From contig CAIYIP010000220.1 in NCBI GenBank assembly GCA_903926285.1, positions 1-5,578 on the forward strand: a stretch of 5,578 bases of DNA, in the 5' to 3' direction. The DNA is from an uncultured Gammaproteobacteria bacterium. Its GTDB lineage: Bacteria; Pseudomonadota; Gammaproteobacteria; Pseudomonadales; Pseudohongiellaceae. Below the pieces are notes generated by a model. It saw nothing but the letters and a program-made list of their open reading frames with translations, made no database searches and had not been told where the DNA came from. Below are positions 1 to 5,578 of the stretch, one piece after another (position 1 is the stretch's first letter; every line of letters begins with the position of its first letter). A program made the translations under genes and the position numbers.

Positions 1-1712
1 ACCGGAACCGCCTGGCCCACTTTGTTTTCGCCTTCCTGGTTTTTGGTTGCAAGAATGGTCGGACGCGCGAGGAGCCGCACATCGTTATCAACTGCGATGG
101 CGTTAAGTGTTGCATCTATGATTGCCGAGCCATCCATGAATGTCTTGGTAAAAACGAGCCCACTACCTGTTGAGGGCACCCCTGCAGAACTCGTGGGAAT
201 CGCTGGCAGAAACCGCGAGGTGATCCGCGCCGGCCCTGCAGCCAGATTGCTTGAGACTCGCGTCCAGTCAATACCAAACTGGGTACTATCGGTCAGTGTC
301 GCCTGGCCTATCACGGCATTGATCAATACCTGCGCCGGCGCTTTATCCAGCGTGTTTATCGTCATCAGCAGCTGGCGGTATTCCCTTGGCGCCGCGCGTA
401 TCAATAAACTGTTGGTGTCTTCGTCGGCGACTATTGCGACAGAAATATTGGCTGACACGGCAGAAGACTCCAGCCCCGGCTCGGTTTGCGCTGCAGTAGC
501 CGGCTCAACCTGGAACAGTTGGAACGGCACTGCATCGGGTACTGCCGGACTAAAAAGATTCCCTGGCTGGTTCTGAGCTTCGCGCGCAGCCTGCTGTTGC
601 GCTTCTTCATCTTCTGCGCCAAACACATTGGTAAGCGTTTCGGCCAGGGTTACTGCATTGAGATTTTTCACCTTGTATACGAAGAGCTGCTCCACTTGCT
701 CCTGGCTCGCAGCATCCAGAATGCGTACCCAGTTTGTTACTTCGGCAAAGCCACGAGTGGCAGGCGCAAGCACCATGACGGCATTGATGCGATCGAGGCC
801 GAGCACCTGATAGGAGGTCTGCTCACCTTCAATAAGCTGGAGCACACTCGTCAATTCTTCTGCAACTTCCAATGCCTTGGAATTCTGCAACTGGTACAGC
901 TGTATACCCTGGTTCTGGAATGGGTCGTCGTCTAAAACCGCCAGTAGCGCGTTGATGCGTTCGAGTTGTTGCGGAGAGCCGATGACACCCAGAAGATTAG
1001 CCGGCCCCAGACGGATAATGGAGCCCGCTGGTTCCAGCAGAGGATTCAGCACTGTTTCCGCAGCTTCGATTGAAATATACGTGAGTGGCGTTACTTGCAA
1101 CACTTCGGAAGAACTCGCGGCACCGAGGCCGCCTGGCAATACAATTTCTGTCGGAATGAAAGAACCATTGCGCGTAAAGCGGTACACGTTGCCCGCCTGC
1201 TCAATCGTCACGGCTGCGTTGCGCGCAAGCATACGCATAAGCGGCCAGATATCTTCATAGCGCAAAGGATTATTTGCTGCGGTGCGTATGCTGACCTTGT
1301 TGTCTATGGTCGGGTCAATGACCATATTGAGGTTGAGCGCATTGCCAAGCTCCTCAAATACAACACGCAAATCTTCCTGCTCATAGTTCAGCTCCACCAC
1401 ATTGTTTTCGGGCGGCTGCACTTGTGGCACGCTTTCAACAAAACTGCCAAGCTGGATAATCCTGCCATCTCGGCTGATGGCGTCGGCAAGAGCCGAGTTA
1501 TCCGTAGTGTCTTCGGGTAAGCCGATATCGTTGCTTGCTGTGTCAGGCGTAGTTGCTGGCACTGGTGCAGTAGCCGCGGGTAATGCTGGCGCGGCCGAGT
1601 CCGCATCTCTATTCATCAGCGATGCACACGAACCCAGTAGCAAGGACACAGCAGCAAGCACAAGCAAACGACCGCTGGCTGTTCCGGCTTTATGATGAAG
1701 CGGGTTTTTCAT
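1..1712 (-). CDS. gspD: Type II secretion system secretin GspD, lipoprotein form, C-terminus cut by window edge
   Basis: Outer-membrane secretin that forms the multimeric channel for folded substrates. The frame opens at ATG 1712 and stays open for 570 codons to the left edge, so the end of the secretin barrel domain is missing. Residues 1-29 form a lipoprotein signal: Lys and Arg, a hydrophobic run, then lipobox LGSC with Cys29. A Pro/Ala/Thr-rich linker (about 30-100) follows. N0 lies at about 104-178 (begins VVELNYEQEDLRVVFEELG), N1 about 203-262, N2 about 268-340 and N3 about 343-455. N3 contains a Gln/Ala/Pro-rich insert (366-420). The secretin domain starts near 456 (APAQVLINAVIGQ), and the conserved segment RLLARPTILATKNQE...VGQAVPV (547 onward) is intact. 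Last visible gene of the operon, 49 bases after gspF. An in-frame GTG at 1748 with a better ribosome site would add 12 residues; ATG 1712 is preferred because it gives the more typical signal peptide. Confidence 0.93.
   Translation of the reverse strand, partial: MKNPLHHKAGTASGRLLVLAAVSLLLGSCASLMNRDADSAAPALPAATAPVPATTPDTASNDIGLPEDTTDNSALADAISRDGRIIQLGSFVESVPQVQPPENNVVELNYEQEDLRVVFEELGNALNLNMVIDPTIDNKVSIRTAANNPLRYEDIWPLMRMLARNAAVTIEQAGNVYRFTRNGSFIPTEIVLPGGLGAASSSEVLQVTPLTYISIEAAETVLNPLLEPAGSIIRLGPANLLGVIGSPQQLERINALLAVLDDDPFQNQGIQLYQLQNSKALEVAEELTSVLQLIEGEQTSYQVLGLDRINAVMVLAPATRGFAEVTNWVRILDAASQEQVEQLFVYKVKNLNAVTLAETLTNVFGAEDEEAQQQAAREAQNQPGNLFSPAVPDAVPFQLFQVEPATAAQTEPGLESSAVSANISVAIVADEDTNSLLIRAAPREYRQLLMTINTLDKAPAQVLINAVIGQATLTDSTQFGIDWTRVSSNLAAGPARITSRFLPAIPTSSAGVPSTGSGLVFTKTFMDGSAIIDATLNAIAVDNDVRLLARPTILATKNQEGENKVGQAVP
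1626..1712 (-). other. Lipoprotein signal peptide (lipobox LGSC) of the secretin
   Basis: Codons 1-29 of gspD encode a basic n-region (Lys2, Lys8, Arg15), a hydrophobic core (LLVLAAVSLLLG) and the lipobox L-G-S-C, with Cys29 encoded at 1626-1628. The residues after the cysteine are Ala and Ser, with no Asp at +2. In Escherichia coli sorting rules this favours the outer membrane. The product is therefore predicted to be lipidated by Lgt, cleaved by LspA and carried by Lol. Confidence 0.85.
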
Positions 1713-1745
1713 TGCATAATTCTCAATATGATTCACAACTGAACT

Positions 1746-1759
1746 CACAAGCGTGCTCC
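1746..1759 (-). promoter_or_regulatory. Ribosome binding site plus alternative GTG start for gspD
   Basis: On the minus strand GGAG (plus 1756-1759) lies 7 bases before GTG (1746-1748), which is in frame with ATG 1712, 12 codons upstream. The site sits just after the gspF stop (1762-1764), as expected for translational coupling. ATG 1712 has only a weak GAG nine bases upstream. Start choice is therefore ambiguous: the ribosome site favours GTG 1748, the signal-peptide layout favours ATG 1712. Confidence 0.45.
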
Positions 1760-1761
1760 AA

Positions 1762-2967
1762 CTAGAAATCCACAGTATTCATGCTGAATACAGCCGACAG
1801 CATGATCATGATAATGCCACCCACCGCTATACCCAGCAGGACAATCAAGGCTGGTTGCAAAGCGCTGACAAGTCGTGACATCTCATCCCTGACATACGTA
1901 TCGAAGGTTTTGGCGAGCTTTTGCAGAATGCTCCCCGTGCGGCCCGATTCTTCACCAACGGTTACCAGCTGATACAAAAGCACCGGAAATTTACGGGTGC
2001 GGCCAAGTGAGGCGCCCAGGCCTGCGCCGCCACGCACATCTTCTTCAACCTGCTGTAAATGGTAGATCAACTCTTCGTTCGCAATCACTTCGCGTGCCAC
2101 ACGCAGACCGCGGATCAGCGGAATGCCCGCACCAAGCAACGCGCCCAGCGTGCGGGTAAAGATCGCCACATCCTTGTACAGCAATACCGAACCCAACAAC
2201 GGCACCTTAAGCAGCCTGGCATCTTTTGCGCGTTTGCGCGCAGGATCGGCATTAAGCCAACGCCACCAGTAGATGATACCCGCAACCAAGGGCACAACCA
2301 GCCAACCATAATTTTTGATGCCGCTGCTGAGACTCAACAGAAACTGTGCTGAAGCTGGGATTTCCGTACCCACATCTTCAAACATAGCCGTGAATTGCGG
2401 CACCACAAACACCAGTAGTAAGGTCACTGACATGATGCCCACAACCAGCAGCACCATCGGATACATCATCGCGGAAATAATCTGCTTCTTCGTTTCTTCC
2501 GCAGTTTCCAGAAAACCTGCAAGATCCGGCAACAACTGGTCCAGAATGCCACCGGTTTCGCCGGCTCTTACGATATTGATATACAACCTGGAAAAAATTT
2601 CGGGGCGCATTTCCATTGCGTCCGCGAGGCTTTTGCCTTCTTTGACATCGCGCCGTATTTCGAGCACGAGTCGTTTCATGTGTTCTTTTTCGGTAATCCC
2701 TTCGAGCAATGACAGCGCCTTGTCGATTGGCACTTTGGCCTCTACGAGTGTGCAAAGGCCATTGGTGAAGTCGACAAGATCGCTATTCTTGATGCGCGAA
2801 CCACGCTTGCTCTGGATCTGCCGCGACGCTGGCTTGACGCGTATTGGCACAAGCTTGCGCGCCTGCAATTGCGCAACCACTTCGCGCTCCGACTCTGCAC
2901 TGAGCTGACCAGTGGTCATGTTACCGAGCGCATCGCAGGCCTGATATTCGTAATAGATAACACTCAT
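1762..2967 (-). CDS. gspF: Type II secretion system inner-membrane platform protein GspF
   Basis: Polytopic inner-membrane protein at the centre of the T2SS assembly platform; in the family it contacts the GspE ATPase and the GspL/M proteins and is thought to couple ATP hydrolysis to pseudopilus growth. The protein is 401 residues, the usual family length. It begins MSVIYYEYQACDALGN, a typical N-terminal segment, and carries two tandem T2SSF domains at about 66-189 and 268-391. Each repeat has the family glycine/glutamate signature: VRAGETGG (133-140) and VTVGEESGRTGSIL (335-348). Three hydrophobic spans lie at about 166-190, 219-236 and 370-392. The ATG overlaps the gspE stop by four bases (ATGA); a GAGGG lies 13 bases upstream, rather far, so re-initiation after gspE is likely. 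Complete, with no oddities. PilC/MshG paralogues share the fold, but the operon context supports GspF. Confidence 0.96.
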   Translation of the reverse strand: MSVIYYEYQACDALGNMTTGQLSAESEREVVAQLQARKLVPIRVKPASRQIQSKRGSRIKNSDLVDFTNGLCTLVEAKVPIDKALSLLEGITEKEHMKRLVLEIRRDVKEGKSLADAMEMRPEIFSRLYINIVRAGETGGILDQLLPDLAGFLETAEETKKQIISAMMYPMVLLVVGIMSVTLLLVFVVPQFTAMFEDVGTEIPASAQFLLSLSSGIKNYGWLVVPLVAGIIYWWRWLNADPARKRAKDARLLKVPLLGSVLLYKDVAIFTRTLGALLGAGIPLIRGLRVAREVIANEELIYHLQQVEEDVRGGAGLGASLGRTRKFPVLLYQLVTVGEESGRTGSILQKLAKTFDTYVRDEMSRLVSALQPALIVLLGIAVGGIIMIMLSAVFSMNTVDF

Positions 2968-4454
2968 ATCGCGCGGGTTACCCTCACCACTTCTTCGGGT
3001 GTAGTGGTGCCCTGGCTCAGTTTTTCGAGCGCATCTTCGCGCAGGGTGCGCATGCCTTCAGCAATCGCTTGTTTGCGGATGACGTTGGCATCGGCACCAC
3101 TCGTAATCAAATGGCGAATTTCATCCGACAACAACATGAGTTCATATAAGCCGACGCGACCACGATAGCCCGTATCGCCGCAGCGTTCGCAGCCTGTGCC
3201 GCGTTTCAACACTGGAAAGTGTGCCTTATCTACGTTCAGCACCAGCGCTTCATCAGCGGTCATTGGCCCTTCCTGCACGCAGCCGGAGCACACACGCCTG
3301 ACGAGGCGTTGTGCCTGAATTGCGAGCAGGCTGGAGCTGATCAGATAACTTTCCACGCCCATGTCCTGCATGCGGGTTACGGCGCCTGCGGCATCGTTGG
3401 TGTGCAGGGTTGAAAATACCAGATGGCCCGTGAGCGCTGATTCAATCGCAATCTCGGCGGTTTCATGGTCGCGGATCTCGCCAATCATGAGAATGTCAGG
3501 ATCCTGGCGCACAATCGAACGCAGACCGGACGCAAAGCTCAAACCAATATTGGAGTTAACCTGAATCTGGGTTATACCGCCAAGCTGGTATTCGACGGGA
3601 TCTTCAACTGTGATGATCTTTTGTTTTTCATTGTGAATTTTTTCGAGCGTGCCGTAAAGCGTAGTGGTCTTGCCGCTACCGGTTGGACCCGTGATGAGGA
3701 TTAGGCCATGCGGCTGCGTGATGACACGCGAGTAATCACGCAAAACTTGTTCCGGCATACCGAGGTCCGCAAGGTCTATCGAGAGATCGTTACGATCAAG
3801 AATCCTCAACACGATGGATTCGCCAAGCACTCCGGGCAATGTTGAAACACGCATGTCGAGATCGCGCCCACCAATCTTGTAATCGATGCGGCCATCCTGA
3901 GGCAGGCGTTTTTCGCCGATGTCGAGCCGCGCCATGAGTTTTAAACGCGACGCAACCGCAGACTGGATTTTCACCGGCAAACGCTCAACACGCGTCATGA
4001 TGCCATCGACGCGGCAGCGTACTTCCAGATAATTTTCGTTGGGCTCAAAGTGAATGTCGCTCGCATTCAAATCCAGTGCGCGCGCAAACAGATGGTTGAC
4101 GAGGCGAATGATCGGCGCTTCGGAATCCATGTCCGAAAAATCTTCATCCTCGTGAAAGCCGGAAAATCTGTCTTCGTCATCAGAAATTTGCGGCGACAGT
4201 TCCGCACGCCAGTATTTAATCAGGCGTGCTACTTCTTCCGGAGTACCTGCACGGAAGCTAAGCTGGTCGCCAACAATGAAGCGCACTTTCGCACGGTACT
4301 CGATGCTTGGCATCTGGGCATAAACCAGTTGTGTGCTGGTACTGAAATCCTGCGCAGGTGCGAGCCCCGCTGGCTCGAGCAACTGGCTGAATACTGCCAG
4401 TGTCAGAGCGGGCTGCTGCATGGCCTGGCTTGTGTTATTGCTCGCGTTCAGCAC
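2964..4454 (-). CDS. gspE: Type II secretion system ATPase GspE
   Basis: Cytoplasmic hexameric ATPase of the PilT/VirB11 superfamily that powers the pseudopilus. The protein is 496 residues, normal for GspE. An N-terminal domain (about 15-85) is followed by an acidic linker (about 91-112) and then the core, which begins APIIRLVN and ASDIHFEP. Visible motifs are Walker A GPTGSGKT (256-263), the Asp box ITVEDPVEY (281-289), Walker B ILMIGEIRD (321-329) and the His box LTGHLVFSTLHTND (341-354). Two CxxC pairs (Cys389/392 and Cys422/425) match the zinc-binding C-terminal module of GspE and related ATPases. The start is GTG 4454, with AGG 8 bases upstream; the next Met (codon 12) has no usable ribosome site. 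It overlaps gspM by 20 bases and gspF by 4. All catalytic elements are intact. PilB/MshE-type ATPases are the alternative, but the sequence and neighbours favour GspE. Confidence 0.96.
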   Translation of the reverse strand: MLNASNNTSQAMQQPALTLAVFSQLLEPAGLAPAQDFSTSTQLVYAQMPSIEYRAKVRFIVGDQLSFRAGTPEEVARLIKYWRAELSPQISDDEDRFSGFHEDEDFSDMDSEAPIIRLVNHLFARALDLNASDIHFEPNENYLEVRCRVDGIMTRVERLPVKIQSAVASRLKLMARLDIGEKRLPQDGRIDYKIGGRDLDMRVSTLPGVLGESIVLRILDRNDLSIDLADLGMPEQVLRDYSRVITQPHGLILITGPTGSGKTTTLYGTLEKIHNEKQKIITVEDPVEYQLGGITQIQVNSNIGLSFASGLRSIVRQDPDILMIGEIRDHETAEIAIESALTGHLVFSTLHTNDAAGAVTRMQDMGVESYLISSSLLAIQAQRLVRRVCSGCVQEGPMTADEALVLNVDKAHFPVLKRGTGCERCGDTGYRGRVGLYELMLLSDEIRHLITSGADANVIRKQAIAEGMRTLREDALEKLSQGTTTPEEVVRVTRAI

Positions 4455-4974
4455 GACTAAAACCTACTACGGTGATGGTACCTGTGTATTGGCGGCGGTT
4501 ACGCGTCAGACTGAAGGCGCTGACATGCAGCCGCGGCCGCAATTCCTGCAGCGCAATTAAAAACGGCAGGATGCTGGCTTGATCGAGGGAAAAGTCCATT
4601 TGCTGCGAGACCATCAGCCAGTTATCAATATCGTGGTACTCAGCAACACTCATCTCGCGAATCGCGACATTCGATTGCTCGACTGCCTGACGCAAGGAGC
4701 GCTGCACGCTGCTGCCAACAAGATTCGGGTTGGCGCCGGCAAAGATCCAGCTTTCGAGATCGGCAATTTCAGCCTGCTTAAGCATTTCGTTTTCTTGCCA
4801 GCGGTCGACATCAGTGATCAGTTGTTCGTAGCGGTCGCGGCGCTCCTGCAATAAAGCTATGTCTTCCTTACCCTGCTGGTAATAGTTATACAGCATCGGC
4901 ACGATGCGCAACGTAAGCAACAGCACAAAAATGATGCCTGCCAGTATCGCCAGATTTTGCGTACGTCTTATCAA
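4435..4974 (-). CDS. gspM: GspM/PilO-like inner-membrane assembly protein (probable GspM subtype b)
   Basis: A 179-residue bitopic protein. A short basic N-terminus (MIRRTQ) precedes one transmembrane helix (about 8-27), a charged coiled-coil-like stretch (about 35-74, rich in Glu, Arg, Gln) and a periplasmic domain (about 84-173) with the alternating pattern of the ferredoxin-like PilO/GspM fold. This architecture, and its place directly after a PilN/GspL-like gene and before gspE, support a GspM role: partnering GspL in the platform between GspE/F and the periplasm. Sequence identity in this family is low, so the name rests on layout more than motif. The start is TTG 4974, because an in-frame stop (TAG 4987-4989, the stop of gspL) lies five codons upstream and the next Met (27) would lose the membrane helix. 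AGGA lies 10 bases upstream. The unusual start is discussed in the findings. Confidence 0.8.
   Translation of the reverse strand: MIRRTQNLAILAGIIFVLLLTLRIVPMLYNYYQQGKEDIALLQERRDRYEQLITDVDRWQENEMLKQAEIADLESWIFAGANPNLVGSSVQRSLRQAVEQSNVAIREMSVAEYHDIDNWLMVSQQMDFSLDQASILPFLIALQELRPRLHVSAFSLTRNRRQYTGTITVVGFSRAEREQ
4452..4469 (-). promoter_or_regulatory. Ribosome binding site supporting the GTG start of gspE
   Basis: Minus-strand TAGTAGG (plus 4463-4469) stands 8 bases before GTG (4452-4454). It lies inside the last codons of the upstream gspM-like gene, which ends at 4435, so translation of gspE is probably coupled to that of the upstream gene. This spacing is what fixes the GTG as the start. Confidence 0.6.
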
Positions 4975-4988
4975 AGTGAAAACATCCT
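4972..4988 (-). promoter_or_regulatory. Ribosome binding site and TTG start of the gspM-like gene
   Basis: Minus-strand AGGA (plus 4985-4988) overlaps the gspL stop TAG (4987-4989) and lies 10 bases before TTG (4972-4974). An ATG at 4983-4985 sits between them in another frame and ends after four codons at a TGA overlapping the TTG. The arrangement allows coupled initiation at TTG, but the spacing is slightly long and the start codon is weak. Confidence 0.4.
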
Positions 4989-5436
4989 AGTCTTCTGCCA
5001 CGGGATACTTGGCTTCATAGCCGGGAAAATCGATGCCGCTGACACTCATGCGAATGCCAAAACGATCGCCCATCAGTTCGCTGTTGCCACTGGAACTGCT
5101 GCGGCTTTGGCCAACATCATAAAACTCTTCCCGTTCGGCCAGTTGCTCTATCAACACAGCCGGATCCTGGGCGAAGCCGACGATGTCAACCGCGCCCTTG
5201 TCGAGGGCAAAAGAGGACAGTGAATTTTCTATCAGCCCATTTAATGACAGCAGAATCTGACCAACATCCTGACGCGGATATTCGAGCACTGCGCCCCACT
5301 GCTCCTCCATTTCATAAACGGCGGTCTGGCTGCGGCGCGCCTCAGTCGACTCCACGCGCAAGGTTTCCACCTGGGATTGGAGTATGGCGATGCGGATCCA
5401 GTTACTCAGAAAGGGCAGGCATAACAGGGCAACCAC
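4987..5436 (-). CDS. gspL: GspL/PilN-like protein, C-terminal part only (5' truncated)
   Basis: The open frame is bounded by a TGA at 5482-5484. The first usable start, GTG 5436, gives 149 residues, but the 15 codons before it (from GAC 5479) already look like the protein: they read DFLIRLLAGAIAGLA and complete a transmembrane helix that runs to about residue 15. A heptad-like region (about 20-48) and a periplasmic domain (about 52-145) with PilN/GspL C-terminal character follow. In T2SS operons GspL normally has a large cytoplasmic actin-like (PilM-like) domain before this helix, which binds GspE; it is entirely missing here. The break coincides with a fall in G+C at about 5470. The fragment could still be expressed as a PilN-like protein, but there is no clear ribosome site before the GTG. 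It is 12 bases upstream of gspM. The gspL name is from context and layout. Confidence 0.7.
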   Translation of the reverse strand: MVALLCLPFLSNWIRIAILQSQVETLRVESTEARRSQTAVYEMEEQWGAVLEYPRQDVGQILLSLNGLIENSLSSFALDKGAVDIVGFAQDPAVLIEQLAEREEFYDVGQSRSSSSGNSELMGDRFGIRMSVSGIDFPGYEAKYPVAED

Positions 5437-5492
5437 TGCCAGTCCGGCAATAGCGCCGGCTAAGAGGCGAATTAAAAAGTCTCAAAAGTATT

Positions 5493-5514
5493 ATTGAATC
5501 TAACAAGATTCAAT
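5493..5514. repeat. Perfect 8-base inverted repeat with 6-base loop
   Basis: ATTGAATC (5493-5500), loop TAACAA, GATTCAAT (5507-5514). The arms are exact reverse complements and do not extend by Watson-Crick pairing. No T-run follows directly on either strand, so it is a poor intrinsic terminator. Its place between a minus-strand -10 hexamer and the truncated gspL would suit a regulator binding site or an element end. Chance occurrence in AT-rich DNA is possible. Confidence 0.55.
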
Positions 5515-5520
5515 GTGATG

Positions 5521-5526
5521 ATTATA
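5521..5526 (-). promoter_or_regulatory. Candidate -10 hexamer facing the operon
   Basis: Read on the minus strand this is an exact TATAAT. The 17-base spacer leads to AATTTT (plus 5544-5549), a poor -35, and there is no TG extension. TTGAAG lies only 11 bases upstream, too close. A start near 5514 would place the inverted repeat at the very 5' end of the transcript. AT-rich DNA yields such hexamers easily, so support is weak. Confidence 0.3.
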
Positions 5527-5528
5527 CT

Positions 5529-5578
5529 ATGAAAAGGCTTCAAAAAATTGCTAATTCATTTGAGAAATCAGAACATGA
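5529..5578 (+). CDS. Possible start of a rightward hypothetical ORF, cut by window edge
   Basis: ATG 5529 opens a frame of 16 complete codons to the right edge, reading MKRLQKIANSFEKSEH. It is rich in Lys and Glu with AT-ending codons, unlike the operon genes. No convincing Shine-Dalgarno sequence precedes it. It would diverge from the T2SS operon. I do not recognise the product; 16 codons is too little to judge function or even reality. Confidence 0.3.
   Translation, partial: MKRLQKIANSFEKSEH

Larger units (their letters stand above)
5471..5578. other. AT-rich block at right edge, compositional break from the operon
   Basis: By direct count 27 of 108 bases are G or C (25%), against roughly half in the operon. 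The change is abrupt and falls where the gspL frame is interrupted. On the minus strand all three frames stop within the outermost 40 or so bases, so no leftward gene enters from the right. On the plus strand one frame is open to the edge from ATG 5529. The block holds an inverted repeat and a good minus-strand -10 hexamer. I recognise no insertion-sequence terminus or transposase. Confidence 0.7.

Noticed and set aside
22..576. Rightward open frame of 184 codons opposite gspD
   Set aside because: It lies wholly antisense to a convincingly identified secretin, has no recognisable domain, and its length is explained by the codon bias of the opposite strand.
1713..1761. Possible terminator or internal promoter between gspF and gspD
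   Set aside because: No stem with a T-run and no clear -35/-10 pair; the gap contains a ribosome site and looks like a simple intra-operon spacer.
2315..2908. Rightward open frame of 197 codons opposite gspF
   Set aside because: Antisense to the conserved GspF coding sequence; its Ser/Arg/Thr-rich composition is typical of a shadow frame.
4050..4460. Rightward open frame of 136 codons opposite the start of gspE
   Set aside because: Antisense to the GspE N-terminal domain, without a recognisable domain or a ribosome site of its own that stands out.
1762..4974. Assignment to a type IV pilus or MSHA locus (PilN/PilO/PilB/PilC/PilQ)
   Set aside because: The families are related, but there is no PilM, PilP or MshM-type neighbour in the visible operon, the ATPase reads as GspE with paired CxxC motifs, and the secretin shows the N0-N1-N2-N3 layout of GspD.
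5493..5514. Rho-independent terminator at the inverted repeat
   Set aside because: The stem is only 8 pairs and AT-rich, and neither strand has a T-run directly after it.

Overview
The window is almost entirely one leftward (minus-strand) operon for a type II secretion system (T2SS), probably from a gammaproteobacterium. That assignment is an inference from the family resemblance of the products and a base composition near half G+C; no rRNA or other taxonomic marker is present. Transcription runs from high to low coordinates in the order gspL-like fragment (4987-5436), gspM/PilO-like (4435-4974), gspE ATPase (2964-4454), gspF platform protein (1762-2967) and gspD secretin (1712 down to 1, running off the left edge). 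The genes are packed tightly: 12 bases between L and M, a 20-base overlap of M with E, a 4-base ATGA overlap of E with F, and 13 to 49 bases between F and D depending on the start of D. No terminator is visible inside the run.

Together the products form most of a T2SS core. GspE hydrolyses ATP in the cytoplasm, GspF is the polytopic inner-membrane platform, and GspL and GspM are bitopic proteins linking platform and periplasm. GspD is the outer-membrane channel and carries its own lipoprotein signal here. No pseudopilin (G-K), GspC, GspN or prepilin peptidase lies in the window. A type IV pilus or MSHA-like system was considered, but the GspE sequence with its paired CxxC motifs and the L-M-E-F-D composition fit T2SS better.

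The right edge is the odd part. From about 5471 to 5578 the sequence drops to roughly 25% G+C (27 of 108 bases). The gspL frame hits a stop at 5482-5484, exactly where the composition changes, so only its transmembrane segment and periplasmic part remain and the expected cytoplasmic domain is absent. The AT-rich block holds a perfect 8-base inverted repeat, a TATAAT hexamer facing the operon, and the first 16 codons of a possible rightward ORF. This looks like a deletion or insertion junction, or an assembly chimera, rather than an ordinary operon start.

The plus strand opposite the operon has many open frames, but all are antisense shadows. I found no RNA genes, CRISPR arrays or complete mobile elements.
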